Shown piece after piece: positions 1-11,647 of a DNA stretch of 64,000 bases (position 1 is its first letter; every line of letters begins with the position of its first letter). This DNA comes from Mycteria americana. Its lineage: Eukaryota > Chordata > Aves > Ciconiiformes > Ciconiidae. The stretch is taken from contig NC_134368.1 of assembly GCF_035582795.1 (NCBI RefSeq), positions 16,908,001 to 16,972,000 of the forward strand, given 5' to 3'. A program made the translations under genes and the position numbers. Under the pieces are notes generated by a model. The model saw nothing but the letters and a program-made list of their open reading frames with translations. It ran no database searches and was not told the DNA's origin.

Positions 1-547
1 CTCACTCACCCTCCCCTGCGGTGGGATGGGGGAGAGAATCGGAAGAGCAAAAGTAAGAAAACTTGTGGGTTGAGATAAGAACAGTTTAATAATTGGGACT
101 AATAATAATAATAATAATTAATAACAATAAAATTGTAATGAGAAGGAAAACAACAAGAGAGTCAGAGAGGAAACAAAACCCAGGGGAAAAAAAAAACAGT
201 GATACAACCGCTCACCACCCACCGACCAATGCCCAGCCCGTCCCCGAGCAGTGACCACTGCCCCCCGGCCAACTGCCCCCCGTTTCTATACTGAGCATGA
301 TGCCATATGGTATGGAATAGCCCTTTGGGCAGTGGGGATCAGCTGTCCTGGCTGTGCCCCCCCCAGCTTCTTGTGCACCTGGCAGAGCATGGGAAGCTGA
401 AAAGTCCTTGACTTAGTGTAAACACCACTTAGCAACAGCCAAAACATCAGCGTGTTATCAATATTATTCTCATACTAAGATCCAAAACACAGCACTATAC
501 CAGCTACTAGGAAGAAAATTAACTGTATCCCAGCTGAAGCCAGGACA
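1..547 (-). mobile_element. Avian endogenous retrovirus LTR, truncated by the window edge
   Basis: Read on the minus strand, this starts at 547 with TG and runs through a U3-like region, a TATA-like element (TATAGAAA, 283-290), an ATTAAA poly(A)-type signal (85-90) and a T/A-rich tract that includes an ATT trinucleotide run (about 101-130). It then leaves the window before the expected terminal CA. I recognise the sequence as a repeat LTR common in bird genomes, but I cannot assign the exact family name without a repeat library. No gag, pol or env sequence is visible on the inner side, so this may be a solo LTR or the end of a provirus lying to the left. It is antisense relative to any provirus on the plus strand, that is, in the same orientation as NKX3-2 and BOD1L1. 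Confidence 0.75.
101..130. repeat. AAT trinucleotide microsatellite inside the LTR
   Basis: Short run of AAT units interrupted near its right end. It belongs to the LTR and is likely length-variable. Confidence 0.7.
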
Positions 548-2150
548 CCCCCCCACCTCCCAGCTGCAACCAAGAAAAACTTTCACTGAGTGTCATTACT
601 TGAGCAAGGACACTCCAGCCGGGCACTTCTTCCGTTAACCTAAAACCGGGCAGATCCCTTGGGGGCGAGGGGAGGAAGGATGAGAAGATGTTTGAGGACC
701 CCGGGGATGCAGACACAGGTGGGAGAGCTCAGTGGTACTCGGGGCCCTGCAGAAATAAGGGTCGGTGGGATAAAGCACTCAGGGAGGGGGACAGCAAAGA
801 CACGGGGTGGGAGCCCCACATGAGAGGGGGTGAGGATGCAGAGGAGGGTCCTGGCTCCCGAACTCACTGTCCGCCCTGTCGCCTTCCCTCGCGGTGTGTT
901 TGGGTCTGCTGGAGGCCCGGGGCGTTTCAGAGCAGGCGAGAAGCCCTGGCTCCTGGTAGGCAGTCGGTACTAGCTGACTCACAGTGCCCTGATTTTTAAC
1001 ACGTAGTGGGCTGGTGGTTTTTTACATTGTCTTTACCTCAAAATCGAGGGCTGATAAAGTATTTTGTTTAGTTCTTGGGCAAACTGCAATAATGCCTCAG
1101 ATATGCCGTGGAAGTTTAACTAGAAATAAACCTCCTAATCAAAATACCTCTCCAGGAACTGGGAAACCTCAGACAGGCAATCCCTCTAGTCTTTATTTCA
1201 AAGCATATCGATGGAGAAATCCTTCCACTTTCTCCGGTAAAAAGACTCCCATTTCCTCAGAGAGAACCCCATTTCCTCACCCTCAGCTGCCCAAAGCGGG
1301 GTCCGGTGTGTTTGCTCTTTGCGGGGCCGTTTCGCTGCGGTCACGGCGGGGGGCGAGGACTTTATCCCTCCCGCAGAGGAAGGGGGCTGGGGCGGTTGCG
1401 GCGGCCAGGCCAAATTCAGCACTTTCCCGCCGATGACAGTTCCCTCTCGCCGCCCCGAGCCGGGGTCCGGCGGCCACTGCTGGCCCGGCAGCCCCCGCCT
1501 GCATCCCTGCAGCATCCCCCGGCCGCTTCGCCTCTGGAGCCCAGGGCGGTCCTCTCGCCCTGCCGCCGCCGGCAGCGCGTCGCGGGTGCCCAGCGAAGAA
1601 ACAGCAGAAAAAAACATGTGAAAAGGGTATTAAACCGGAGCTGTCGGGTTCGGGTGGTTTTTAAGCTTTTGCCATGAAGGGAAGCCATGTCCAAGGCGGC
1701 GGGGAAGGGCTGTGTGTGGGGAGACGCGAGTTCACGAGTGGGTTGGTAGTGGCGCTCAGGGGACACAGCAAGGGGATGAGGGCACTGAGAAGCCCCGGGT
1801 AATGCCGCGGCATGCCCGGGCGTGTGGTCCTCACACGGTGATCGCCAGCCATCGGACAGATCTGCCTGGCCCACTGGAAACACGCGTGTCTTTGCGTGAC
1901 CCTGTCTGTGCTTCGCTGTCGCTCTAACTAGGCCTTGGGCTGCGTCGGTGAGCATTGCACTGCGGGGGAGAGCAGCACGCCGTCAGGATCGGACCTTGTT
2001 TGCTCCCTCTCTACCCTTCCGCGCAGCTGTGAGTGGCATATCCACACTCAGTTATTCCTCCCGAAGGCAATTCTTCATGTGGCTCTTTAAACGTTAGCGC
2101 AGCAGAAATACTTAGGGCTTAAAAAGCAAGCGATGGCTGCCGGTGTATAG
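548..2150. other. Intergenic, CpG-rich, no gene seen
   Basis: Moderately to strongly GC-rich sequence between the LTR and the CpG domain downstream of NKX3-2. Open frames of about 60-180 codons occur on both strands, as expected from GC-rich sequence with few stop codons. None resembles a known protein, and none shows splice-site-bounded coding structure. I see no RNA gene. Confidence 0.6.
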
Positions 2151-3110
2151 AAATGCGGAGTTTCTCGCCTTGCAGCACTCGGCAGGGACGTTGTGCCCTG
2201 GATGTCGTGTCGTGGCAGTTGCGGGGGTTAAAACCAACGGCCACGGCTTCATTCGTTCAAAAACAAAAAAAAAGAATCACCCAGGGTAAATCCTCAGCCG
2301 GTTGCTTTTGGCAAAACGTGTCCCGGCGCGGGGGACCCGTCTGCCCGCCCAGCGCAGGGTGCCCCGACGGCCGGGGCGGGCCGGGCGAGCGGGCTGGGGC
2401 AGCGGCGGAGGCGCGGAGCTGCCGGTGCTGCTTCCACCGGGTGCATCCGCTCCCGCAGAGATACCTTCCATCGGGTGCATCGGATTTCCAGGGGAACCGT
2501 GGAGGTAAAAGCCCCAGGAAAGCTGATGGATGTGATGGAAAGCACTCCGCGCCCCTTTTAGAGCTGAACCTCCCCGCCACCCTTTTCTGTCTGTCCCAGA
2601 GGGGACGGTTCAAGGCCATGTGTCCCCACGTCGAGGAGGATCGGGGCTTTTCGCCTGCGCTGGGAGCCGGTCTCCTTTCTCGGTGCACAAATAAACGCAC
2701 GGGCTTTCCTGGCCGCGTTGGCGATGAGGGCAGCGGGGCGGGAACAGCCCGCGGAGACGCCTCTGACTCCCGGATCCGGCCGCTTTTCCAGCCGGGCCTT
2801 TCTCCGAGGCGTATAACCGCCCCGAGGCCGGGCCCAGCTCGGTTGCCCCCGGAGGGCGGCGGGGCGGTGAGCTGCGGGGCTGGCCGCTCTGCATGGGGCT
2901 CGCTCCTGTCCCCGCCGGCTCGCCCCACGCACGCCCACGGCCACGGAGCTGCCGCCCGGGGACTTGCGATGGCAAACGGCCGAGCTCCAGCGGCGTGGGG
3001 AAGGGCCGGGGGGTGGGGGGCGGTGGCATCCCAGGTGCCCCTCTCAGAGGAGAGGGCCTTGCTGCAAATGTCATCAGGGCCTCGCAGCCCAGCCCGGCGC
3101 GTTTCAGCCA
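2151..3110. other. CpG-dense block (CpG island-like)
   Basis: High GC with frequent CpG. Overlapping open frames on both strands (up to about 325 codons) are low-complexity Ala/Pro/Gly/Arg translations and look non-coding. Probably part of an unmethylated developmental-gene domain around NKX3-2; this last point is inference. Confidence 0.55.
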
Positions 3111-3340
3111 CATATGGTGGGTGGATTTAGGTGTCAAAAGCCGGCGAATTAGAAATGGTAATTGTCCGTCATTATGGGTGAAACGCGATCTATCACAACA
3201 ACTGGAACATGTCTGGGCGCTAGCAAAAATAATTTGAATGATTAGCGATCATTATGGATGTCAAGCCGCGTCCATTAAGTTGTATGAAGAAATTATCCTT
3301 GACGTGCGAAATCAAACTACAAATACACAGGCCTGGCATT
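3111..3340. promoter_or_regulatory. Candidate conserved enhancer, homeobox-site-rich AT block
   Basis: A sharply bounded AT-rich stretch inside GC-rich flanks that still contains CpGs. It has several homeodomain-type cores: TAATTG at 3159-3164, TGATTAG near 3239-3245, and the octamer CATTATGG twice, at about 3170 and 3250. No open frame crosses it. This composition is typical of vertebrate conserved non-coding elements beside developmental genes. Function is inferred only; NKX3-2, about 8 kb away, would be the natural target. Confidence 0.4.
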
Positions 3341-3954
3341 GAGGAGACCCTCCCTGCTGGGCCGCGGGAGGCCGGGAGCAGCCCGGCAGGGCGCTGGCAG
3401 GGCCCGGGCGAGGCGCCGGGGCGACCGCGCTGCCGGGGCCGGCCCGCCGGGCGCTCCCGCCCGCTGCCCGCGGTGGCCCGGGGCGAGGGCTCTGCCCCGA
3501 GCCTGCGTGGCCCTGCTCACGGTGGGGGGACAGGGGAGAGGCGCTCGGTCCTTCAGAGAAGGTTTCGCAGGGGGCGGGAGGCGAGGGGCAGGAGCCGGGC
3601 GGGATGCGGCGGCGATGGGCGGTTGTGCCGAAACAGCCAGCGGGCACCTCCCGGAGGAGAGGGGGCAGGAGAGAAATGACGGGTCTGGACCCTGCCGGGA
3701 GGGATTCTGGAAGACGTCCTCTGCAAGGGACGCGGAGGACGTCCTTTGCAAGGGACACGTCTGCCTCTCCCGAGTTACAGCAGCCCTTGGCCGGAGGAGA
3801 TGTCCGGGGACCCGCTCTCCTGCGGCGGGCAGCGCCTGGCCCCGCCGCCGTCCCCAGCTCGCAGCCGCCGCCGCCAGCCCCCGCTCACCCCGCCGCGCCT
3901 GCCCGGCGAAAGGGCTTTGCCACCGCTCTGGAAACGAGACTCTTCCCGAGGCGA
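3341..3954. other. CpG-dense block
   Basis: Very GC-rich with no supported gene. It includes a two-copy 25-bp direct repeat (3713-3762). Confidence 0.5.
3713..3762. repeat. Two-copy 25-bp tandem repeat with GACGTC cores
   Basis: Units start at 3713 and 3738. Each begins with GACGTCCT followed by TGCAAGGGAC with few changes, so each carries a GACGTC palindrome resembling the core of a CRE/ATF site. Confidence 0.6.
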
Positions 3955-4620
3955 GATCAGTTTACAAGTAATTTCCAGGTTGCAAGGGTTGCATACATTT
4001 TGTCTAAGACAAAATGTCGTTTTTTCCTTTTAAAGTTCGCCCGTGACGGCGAGGGCTTGCGATAGATTTTTTTTCCTGCACCTTCGTTTCTGATCCTTCT
4101 TCAGCGAAATCGTTTGTTTGCAAAAACGAAGCGAATTTTTCAGTATCTTTTGGAGGTATGTTGGGTAAAAGCGTGCCATTGTGATCCCCCGGGCCGTAGC
4201 CTGACACGGACGTCCACGCACAACTTCCCAGGGGCCGCGAATCCACCGCGCAGACCGCACTTTTTAAAGCAAGACGCAAAAGCTTTTCCCTAAGGGCGAC
4301 GAAAATCGTCCGTTTGTGCCAGGCATTTTATTTTTTTAATCCGATAGATTAGTAAATTTCAGACAAATTAAAGGAACCTTCACAGTCGCTTGATAAAATG
4401 ACAGTCTGCACCCCTGCAGAGTGGTGTTTATAACCAGCGAATGAGCGCGTATATTCTTTTCTTGTTGCGGTCGCTCGGAAAATGTAATACGTCCGTAGAA
4501 GTTCCCCGCTTGCGATTATTTTTTATTCTTAACTGAATAAAGGGAGCGGCGAATCGTCTTTTTTTTTTTTTTTCGTTAACCAAGTAAAAAATATTTGTTT
4601 GCTCTGTTCATTTAAAGGTA
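3955..4620. promoter_or_regulatory. Candidate conserved regulatory block with a 23-bp palindrome
   Basis: AT-rich sequence retaining CpGs between two GC-rich blocks. It contains the perfect palindrome at 3995-4017 and, near 4391-4404, a TGATAAAA stretch directly followed by the MEIS/PREP-type core TGACAG. Poly(T) runs occur near 4320 and 4560. No coding potential is apparent. The enhancer reading is inference from composition and motifs. Confidence 0.35.
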
Positions 4621-5368
4621 CTGTGCCACCGTGCAGAACAGAGCGGGGACGCCGCCGCCTCGGTAAATCCGCTCACGACATCGCCCACGGAGGAAAACGG
4701 CCCCGCGGCTTCTCGGCGGTGCCGTTCGGGCTGCGCCCGCCCGCATCGCCCCCCGGCACCCCGCGGCCGCCGCCCGTTACCGCAGGCGAGTGCCAAAAGG
4801 CAAACCCCGGACACGACCCGTCCCTCGTTTTCGCTGTCCCGAGCAGAAGAGCCCGGCGCAAGCCCGGCCATCAAGCCCAAGGGCTGCCGGCAGCCAGCAG
4901 AGCAGCCTTCCCTCCCTCCCCCCAGCCTACCGGCTTTATTCGTCCGGTTTGCAACAAATCTGTATTATTCCCGCACAAGCCAAAAATAATATTAGTCCTC
5001 TCCACGCGCATTTCATCCCTAATTATCACTCGAGTCCTTTGCGACACAAAGCGTTTACCCGGCCGCTTTAAGCGCAAGGCAGCGCAGATCCATGGCCAAA
5101 GTGTTTTACCCCTACCCGGGCGAAAAGCGGGCGGGTCTCGCCGTCGGGCGGCTTTAACGGGGAGCAGATCTCCGGTGCCGAGCAGGGTCCTCAAGCCTCC
5201 AGAGCCGAAAGGCAGGGTCGGGCTCTGAAGCAGCGGGCAGGAGAGACAGTGTCTTTCTGAGCCATCACCGCTTGCGGGATTTGCTTTCCCCACAGAGCAA
5301 TTTAGCAAAAACAGCAGTAACCCGTGCCCCCCGAGCAGCCGGCTCCTGCCCCGCGGGCGCTCGCCCCA

Positions 5369-5440
5369 GCCCCTCTGCCCCGGCCTGCCGGCCGCCCCCC
5401 CGCCGCCCCTCTGCCCCGGCCCGCCGGCGCCCCTGCTCGC
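5369..5440. repeat. Two-copy 36-bp GC-rich minisatellite
   Basis: The CCCCTCTGCCCCGGCC motif recurs with a 36-bp offset (start near 5371 and 5407), followed in both copies by a GCCGG core. Confidence 0.55.
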
Positions 5441-6486
5441 ACACCGATGCCGTCCAGCCCCGAGAAGCTGAAAATCAGACCCTTCTTTGCCTTTCCGCCC
5501 GTTTTATGGTTTTCTGGCCATCCTTGCTCGGTGTGGAAGCACTGTTTTGGTTTCCAATCGGCCGTGCATGAAAAGGCTGCGTGTAGCCTTTTTGGCTCGC
5601 ACGCTTTTTTTTTTTCTCCTTTATTTAAGAAAGAAAAAAAATGTTTGAAATACCTACGAGCACTATTACCTAGATATATGTTTTTATTAATAACTGTGTC
5701 CCTGCTCTGGTGGGAAGGACACCAGTCACCAATCCTGGTGGCAACTTGCACGCCTTCGGAGACAGCAGGTAGTCCCTCAGGTCGCCTTCCGGCCGTGGCC
5801 AGCCGCGGGGCAGCCCCGCTGCCGCCCTTTGCCTGCCGCTTCCAGTGCCCAGCAACTGCCGCGGGGGAGGAGAAGCTTCCCTGGCTCAGATGCAGTTCTG
5901 TGTCAGCGGAGGATGCGTTGCTGGCTGCCAGCAGTGTCTTTCGGGAGCCCAAGCGCCGGCCTTTTTACTACTGTGTCAGATTTTAGGCAGAAAGCCACGG
6001 GAGCACCTGAGAGCCCCAAAACGGCGTAACTTGCGGCTCTGCAGCCACCACTCCCCGCTATTACTTTTTCAAGGAGCGCCCCGACAATTGCACTCATCGC
6101 CGGCATCGCTTGGGACCAGCCCTGTGGCTAACACTTCTCTCAGCCCCGGTGCAGAGCTGGGGAAACCGCCGGGAAAAGAGGCGGGGATGGCTCTTCAGCC
6201 GCCCCGAGGGCTCCGGCCAGCGGAGTCAAAGCCCTCATCCTCTGGCCAGGGCTTCCCGCTCGGGCCCGTGGGACCCGGTTGGGAGCCGGGCAGGGCGGTG
6301 TCGGCGGTAGCGGGGGGGGTAGCCCTGGCCCCTGGCCTGCCCCGGGCTGGTGCCGGCCCTCGCCGGGCACCGCGACATTCGCCTCCCGGGCGGGCCCGGA
6401 CGTGAGCTCGCCCTCTCGCTCCGCTCCATCCCTCCGGAGAGAGCGAGCGTTTGCGTGCGGATTGCTGAAAATCTCCCCCTCCCTTA

Positions 6487-6522
6487 AAACAAACAAACAA
6501 ACAAACAAACAAACAAACAAAC
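6487..6522. repeat. AAAC tetranucleotide microsatellite, 9 copies
   Basis: Nine uninterrupted AAAC units followed by degenerate copies. The apparent Val-Cys-Leu-Phe peptide on the minus strand is an artefact of this repeat. Confidence 0.9.
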
Positions 6523-7499
6523 GAACGATACAAACCATGTTGAAAAAAAGGACAAGCCCCACCTGCGGGTGAGAGTCCGCCCGCTCCCGCGGTCCCTCGG
6601 CAAGGCACCGGCCAGCCGCCGTGCACACCGGCCGCGGTGTGGGGGTACGCGGCTCCCGGGGGCATAGCCGTGCCCGGCGCCCCGCAGGCGGCGGCCCCAG
6701 CGGGGCCGGGGGTCTCCGGGCAGAGCCTCCTCGCCCACCGGCGTCTCTGCTGGCCCCCGGAGGAGGGAGCGCTGCCCTGGCCCAGAGCGGTGCGGGGTCC
6801 CGGCGCTGAGCGCCGTGCGACTTGACTCGGCTGGGGAATGTTTCGTTTGCTCCCTGGTTCACCTTGCTCCCCGGCTAATGGCGTTGTTCCCCGCAGCAGC
6901 GAACAACGCGAAGGAAGAGTCCACTTTTGGGAGGCTTTCGGACAGACTAGGAGAGGTAGCATCCCCAGGGATGTGGCCGGGGCAGAAAGACCTGCCCTTT
7001 ATTTTTCCCGTCACCTCGGGAAAACCCAGGCTGCTGTCTGGAGCCACCGCTGCCACCGCCCTAGGGCTCCCCTGGCCGCGGGGCTCCGGCTTTTCGGCCG
7101 CTCGGGTCAGCCTTCGCTCCGGCAGAGCTCCCAGCGCTCCCGGCCCGCTGCGGCACGAGCACCCCGGCCTTGGGCTCCGCGGCCCGCCGAGCGGAGCTGC
7201 TTGCTCCGGCGGTTGCGTGCTGCAGACCCGGGGGAGCCGCCGGGAGGACAGCTGGGCTTCCCCGGGCCCCCGGCCCCGGGCCGGGGCCGCCCTCGGGGCG
7301 CGTCGCCTTCCCACTGACAGGAGAAGCAGAGCGGAAAAGTGCCTGCCAAAGCCCCCGGCCTGCCGGGGAGAGGCCCTTAACCTCCGGGCCACCTTTGGCC
7401 CCTGCTCCCGGGAGCCCCTGGGAGGCCGGGCAGGTGCTGCGCTGCCGGGGGACTGCCCGTGCTCCGGCATCTTCTGCTGCTTCTCCTCCTCCCGGGGAA

Positions 7500-8420
7500 A
7501 GGTCGCTGATTTCTACCTGACAAGTGTGGGGGGGAATCTACGTGGTTTCCTGTTTTATTACCCTGCGAGCGAGCGGGAGGTATCTAAATATAGGCAGCCT
7601 CCCCGTTGCAGAGTCTGTCTCTGCGCCTGTGCGAGTGTTTAATACACAAACACAGCGCCTATGGAGACGTATGCAACGGTATACACAATTTACATTACAT
7701 TTCAACAATCGAATTTCTTGTGGCTGCGGTAGTTTCTCTCTTTCCCTCTTTCTATTGCGACTGTTACTGCGACTGTTTTCTCTTCTTTAAGACTGGAGCT
7801 TGTCCATGGCCGGATGGAAAATGATTCCCACGGCTCCCGTACGGATTCGGGTTTGGGAGAGAGGCCGAAGTTGGCACAGAGCGTTAGGGGGATTATTTTC
7901 ACGCTGCGGCCGTGGATGTGCTGATGAGCTGAATGTGCGTTCGGGGGGGATGGAGAGAGCGTGTTAGAGACCAGGGTTTGCTGATAACTTAAACGCCGAA
8001 AATCCAGGCTAGTTCCTTTGGCCTTGGTAAAGTTACACGCGGGTTACTAGAGATTTTGTCATTAAGAAAAGACAAAAAGACTCAGAGCGTTTGCTTTATA
8101 TTTCAAACCGTAAAATTATCAGTAAAAACAGGAATAGAAACGCCTCCAAATTCCCGTAAATTTCCATTAAATTATCGATTAAATTTTCCCGATGCAAAAT
8201 ACTGACGTTTCTCAAATATCGGATTTTGTCCACGTCAAACGAAGACATCCTCGATGCCTAAATATTCGATATTAAACACAGTCCTAAAATTCCAAGTAAC
8301 TTCACTCGGATCACCTTTTTCAGCGATATCTGTCTCGAGTAAAATGCGTCTTAGTTTTACCGGATTCAAAGAAAAATAGTTTGACGCTTTATTCTGCGTA
8401 TGTCATCCAGTGTTCCAGCC
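7500..8420. promoter_or_regulatory. AT-rich block that keeps CpGs, candidate conserved element
   Basis: About 900 bp of AT-rich sequence, strongest at 8040-8420, surrounded by CpG island-like DNA. CpGs survive in an AT-rich context, for example ATCGAT and TTCGATATT cores near 8170-8275, which suggests that the locus is unmethylated in the germ line. There is no long open frame, and no RNA gene is recognised. A regulatory role is inferred. Confidence 0.4.
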
Positions 8421-10500
8421 CGGGGAACCCCGGGGAAGCTCTCACGACCGACGCTTTCTTTTCATATCAGGCGGGTTCCTACAGCGCTACGTCCGTCAGC
8501 AAGCACGAAGCAAAATAACAAAACACGGTGTCCTACGGGAAAAAAGGCGGCTTCGAAATAATCCTCTCTCTCGAACAGTGAGTCCGGTAGGAACCATGAC
8601 CAGCTCCGCCGAAAGCCACCCCCGCCGCCTTGCCTCCCCATCCCCGCCGGGGCCAAACCCTCCGCTGGTGGAAATTGTCCCATCGAAGCCATCGGAGTCA
8701 GCGACTCTACGTTCGTGTCGCTGGGGTTGCAAGCCTCACACGGGGACACACGGGGCTGCAGGCAGAGAAACATCCCCGGGGGCAAGAAAAGGAGCAACCT
8801 GAGTTGCCGGGGGGTAGCAGGGGCTCCTCTTCACCTTCCCAAGTGCGTGGGGCCCTGCTCCTGCCATCCAAAACTTTCATTTTCCCAGGAGGGAAAGCGG
8901 TGGGAAAGGCGGAAGGAAATAGTTTAAAAAAAAAAAAAAAAGAAGAAGAAAGAAAAAAAGAAAAAGGGTTTCAGGATCGGGCCTAATAAACGTCGGTCCT
9001 CCCGCATCCGCAAAGGTCTGCTCTGAGAGCACCCTCCTCGCCAGGATCGCTGCATCTGGGGCAAGCCTGTCGCCGGCAGGATTGCCGACCCGCCCGGCGG
9101 AACAAAACCCAACCCAAAGCATTGCCCCGGGGCCACGACGACTGACGGCTGTGGGAGCAGAGAGCTCGCTCCGAGCCCGCGCTGGGGCCGCGGCAGCCCC
9201 CGGGGAGCCGCCGCCGCCGCCCCTCTCCCCAGCCGGGGGTGCCAGCCTGGGTGCCTCTGCCCTGCAAGGCGAAGGCAGGCAGCCCGCGGCGCGGGTTGCC
9301 CGAGCCTGGGGAGAGCGAAGTAACAACCGGGGAGGGCCGGGGCGAGGGGGCTGACAAGGAAACAGCCCGGCCGCCTCTTGGGGCGGCTTGCAAGGACCGC
9401 GGTGGAGCAGCAGGGGCTTCCTCCGAGCCGCCCCGTGCTCGGGAGCCGGCGAGAAGCCCGTGCGACACAGCGGGGAGGAAAGGAGCCGGCGCCGAGGGAG
9501 AACCCGCGGCGCCCGGTCGCCGCGGCCGCCTGTGAGCGGGCCCCGTAGGGCTCCGCCCGCCCGGAGAAACTACCGCAGCCACCATCGGGGCCGGTCCCTC
9601 CGAGCGCCACTGCCCGGCCCCGGCCCCCCGGGTGGAGCTGCCCACCCCAGCGCAGGCTGCCCGCCCCGTCTGGCAGCGCTGGCCCCGGCGGGGACGGCCG
9701 CGGGACGGCAGCCGGCGGCGCGGATGCGCTGCCAGCGCCGCGCCGAGGGCCCGGGCTCGCCGCGGAGGCTTTGGAGGGGATTCAGTCCAAGGCGGGAGGC
9801 TGCCCCAAGCGGCTATCGCGGTTGTGTCGGGATACAAACGGCCTCGGCCGTCTCGCCGAGGACTGCGGAGCCCCATCCTGCAGCCCCAGCCGGAGCCTCC
9901 GCCCGCCCGCGGCCCCCGGCCCCGGCCTCCCCGCCAGGCTCCAGCGGAGAGAAAACAATCCGCCGACCCACGCACTTTCCCTGGGAGCTGCCAAGTTTTA
10001 AACCGACACGGCCGGTGGAAACGGGCAACTGCCGGGCCGCCCGGCCCAGCCCGCACAGCGAGACCGCCCTCGCCCGGGAAAACCTATTCGATGTCCCCCG
10101 GGCTCCTCCGACCGCACCGCATCCTCGCCGTAACCCGGGCAGCCGAAAATTAAACCAGCGATGCCCGCTCTCCGGCAGCAGCGGGGATCGCCCCGTCCTG
10201 GACACGCGTTATCAAATCGCGCTTGAGGCGCCCGGCCCGAGCCCCTTCGCCCCCGCCGCTTCCCGCGGGGGGAACGGGCCCCGGCGCTGCACGGTGCGCA
10301 GCGGAAGGGCGGCCCTGGGGACCGGCGCGGGAGTCCTCCGCCAGGCCCCGCGATCCCCAGCGCCGGAGCTGCCGGTTCCCACCAGAGCCACTGCCAGCCT
10401 CCGTGCGAGTGGGAAAAGGAGGGACGTGGTCTGAACTACAGCCTGAAGTCTGCTGCGGGAAAAAAGTCGCTGGGGAAATCCGTGCCCGCTCTCAGAAACG
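8421..10500. other. CpG-dense block, no gene
   Basis: GC-rich, with an A/GA-rich purine tract at about 8924-8970. Long open frames (348 codons plus strand, 357 codons minus strand) overlap each other and translate to low-complexity Arg/Pro/Ala/Gly sequence. I treat them as chance frames in GC-rich DNA. Confidence 0.5.
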
Positions 10501-10529
10501 ACACAAGCGGCAGAGCTAAGTGTTAAACT

Positions 10530-11647
10530 AAAGTTTATAAATAATAATAAAAAAAAAGTACAGCGGGTAGCTTACAAACATTCACAATTCATTTGAAGTA
10601 AATAATCTAGTTGAGTGCACAGTGCCGTTAGAAGAGAAAGGGAGAAAAAAAAAAAGAAGGAAAATAAAAAGCAATGAGTTACCTTGAAAGAAAGAGACTG
10701 TCATTACATTGCTGAGCAGATCAGAAATCCCCGCCCCTGAAGGAGAGGTCTGCAGAACTATAAAAGGCACTGATGGTATTAAAATTTCCCGTTACATCGA
10801 TTTCTTAAAAAGCCTGACTAGAAATATTCACATTGAATATAAAAATAATAACAACAACAACAACTTTAATACAACTGGAAAGTGCGAAAAATCCGTAACT
10901 CCTCCCTCCCCGAACACGGAAAGATCTCAGGAAAAAAGGAAAAGAAGAAATCGGGAGTTTCGATATAAGTCTCACCCTTTTGTGACATATTTATCCTTTG
11001 CCAGGGATCATGGAGTACAGGAATAACATGGGCAACAAGAGCAGGGGGGATCTGAAAGAGGCTTCCTTACATTCAGCACCATACAAGGCACACTCAGTTT
11101 GCAACGAGTTGGAAGACCAAGGACTCAAACAGACGTCAAAAATAATCTTCCTTACAATCCACCGCGGGAGTCCTTGATCTCCTCTTCTGAGCTGCATTTA
11201 GTTTTGCAGGTTGGTTTTTTTTTCCTCTCCTTTTTTTTCTCTCTCTTTCTCACTCCCACACAAGATCGAGTCTCTACCAATCCAAAGCGAAATAAAACAA
11301 ACAAACAAGAAGTCTACACCAGATACACTGACAACATGGATACCATGAACTAGTCGTGCCGAATCGCGAGAGTCCTCGGCTGGCGGGGTGGGGACGGGGT
11401 GAGGGTCGGGGCGGGGGTGGCCAAGAAGTCCTACGTTGCAAGAGGAGAGGGTGAGGAACCATCCAAATAATATTAATAATAAAAATAACAATAAAATAAT
11501 AATAAATACTGTCCGAGGCACTGAGAGCTGCAGCTGGGGCTCTGGATCTGAGAAGCTGGCTGGCTGGCTGGCGGGGTGGCAGAGGGGAGATGGGTTTCCT
11601 GGCTGCCAGTGTGTGTGGGGGGGGTTGGGGGGATGTATGTGTGCCCC
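10530..11647 (-). other. Probable NKX3-2 3' untranslated and downstream region
   Basis: AT-rich sequence immediately downstream of the NKX3-2 stop codon. No perfect AATAAA is present on the minus strand. Two weaker hexamers could serve: ATTAAA at 10865-10870, about 780 nt after the stop, and TATAAA at 10533-10538. AAC and AAT microsatellite tracts occur near 10840-10865 and 11465-11512, and a GGCT run at 11554-11572. The transcript end is uncertain. Confidence 0.4.

Larger units (their letters stand above)
4621..7500. other. CpG-dense downstream domain of NKX3-2, no gene
   Basis: GC-rich with numerous spurious open frames on both strands. Contains a 36-bp-period duplication of a CCCCTCTGCCCCGG motif (5371-5440), an AT-rich patch near 5580-5700 and an AAAC microsatellite at 6487-6522. 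I found no frame bounded by splice sites and no recognisable protein domain. Confidence 0.5.

Noticed and set aside
6484-6962. Minus-strand peptide with repeated Val-Cys-Leu-Phe resembling a membrane segment
   Set aside because: It is the translation of the AAAC microsatellite.
8983-10434. Overlapping 357-codon (minus) and 348-codon (plus) frames
   Set aside because: GC-rich CpG DNA with few stops; both are Arg/Pro/Gly/Ala low complexity, overlap each other, and match no known protein.
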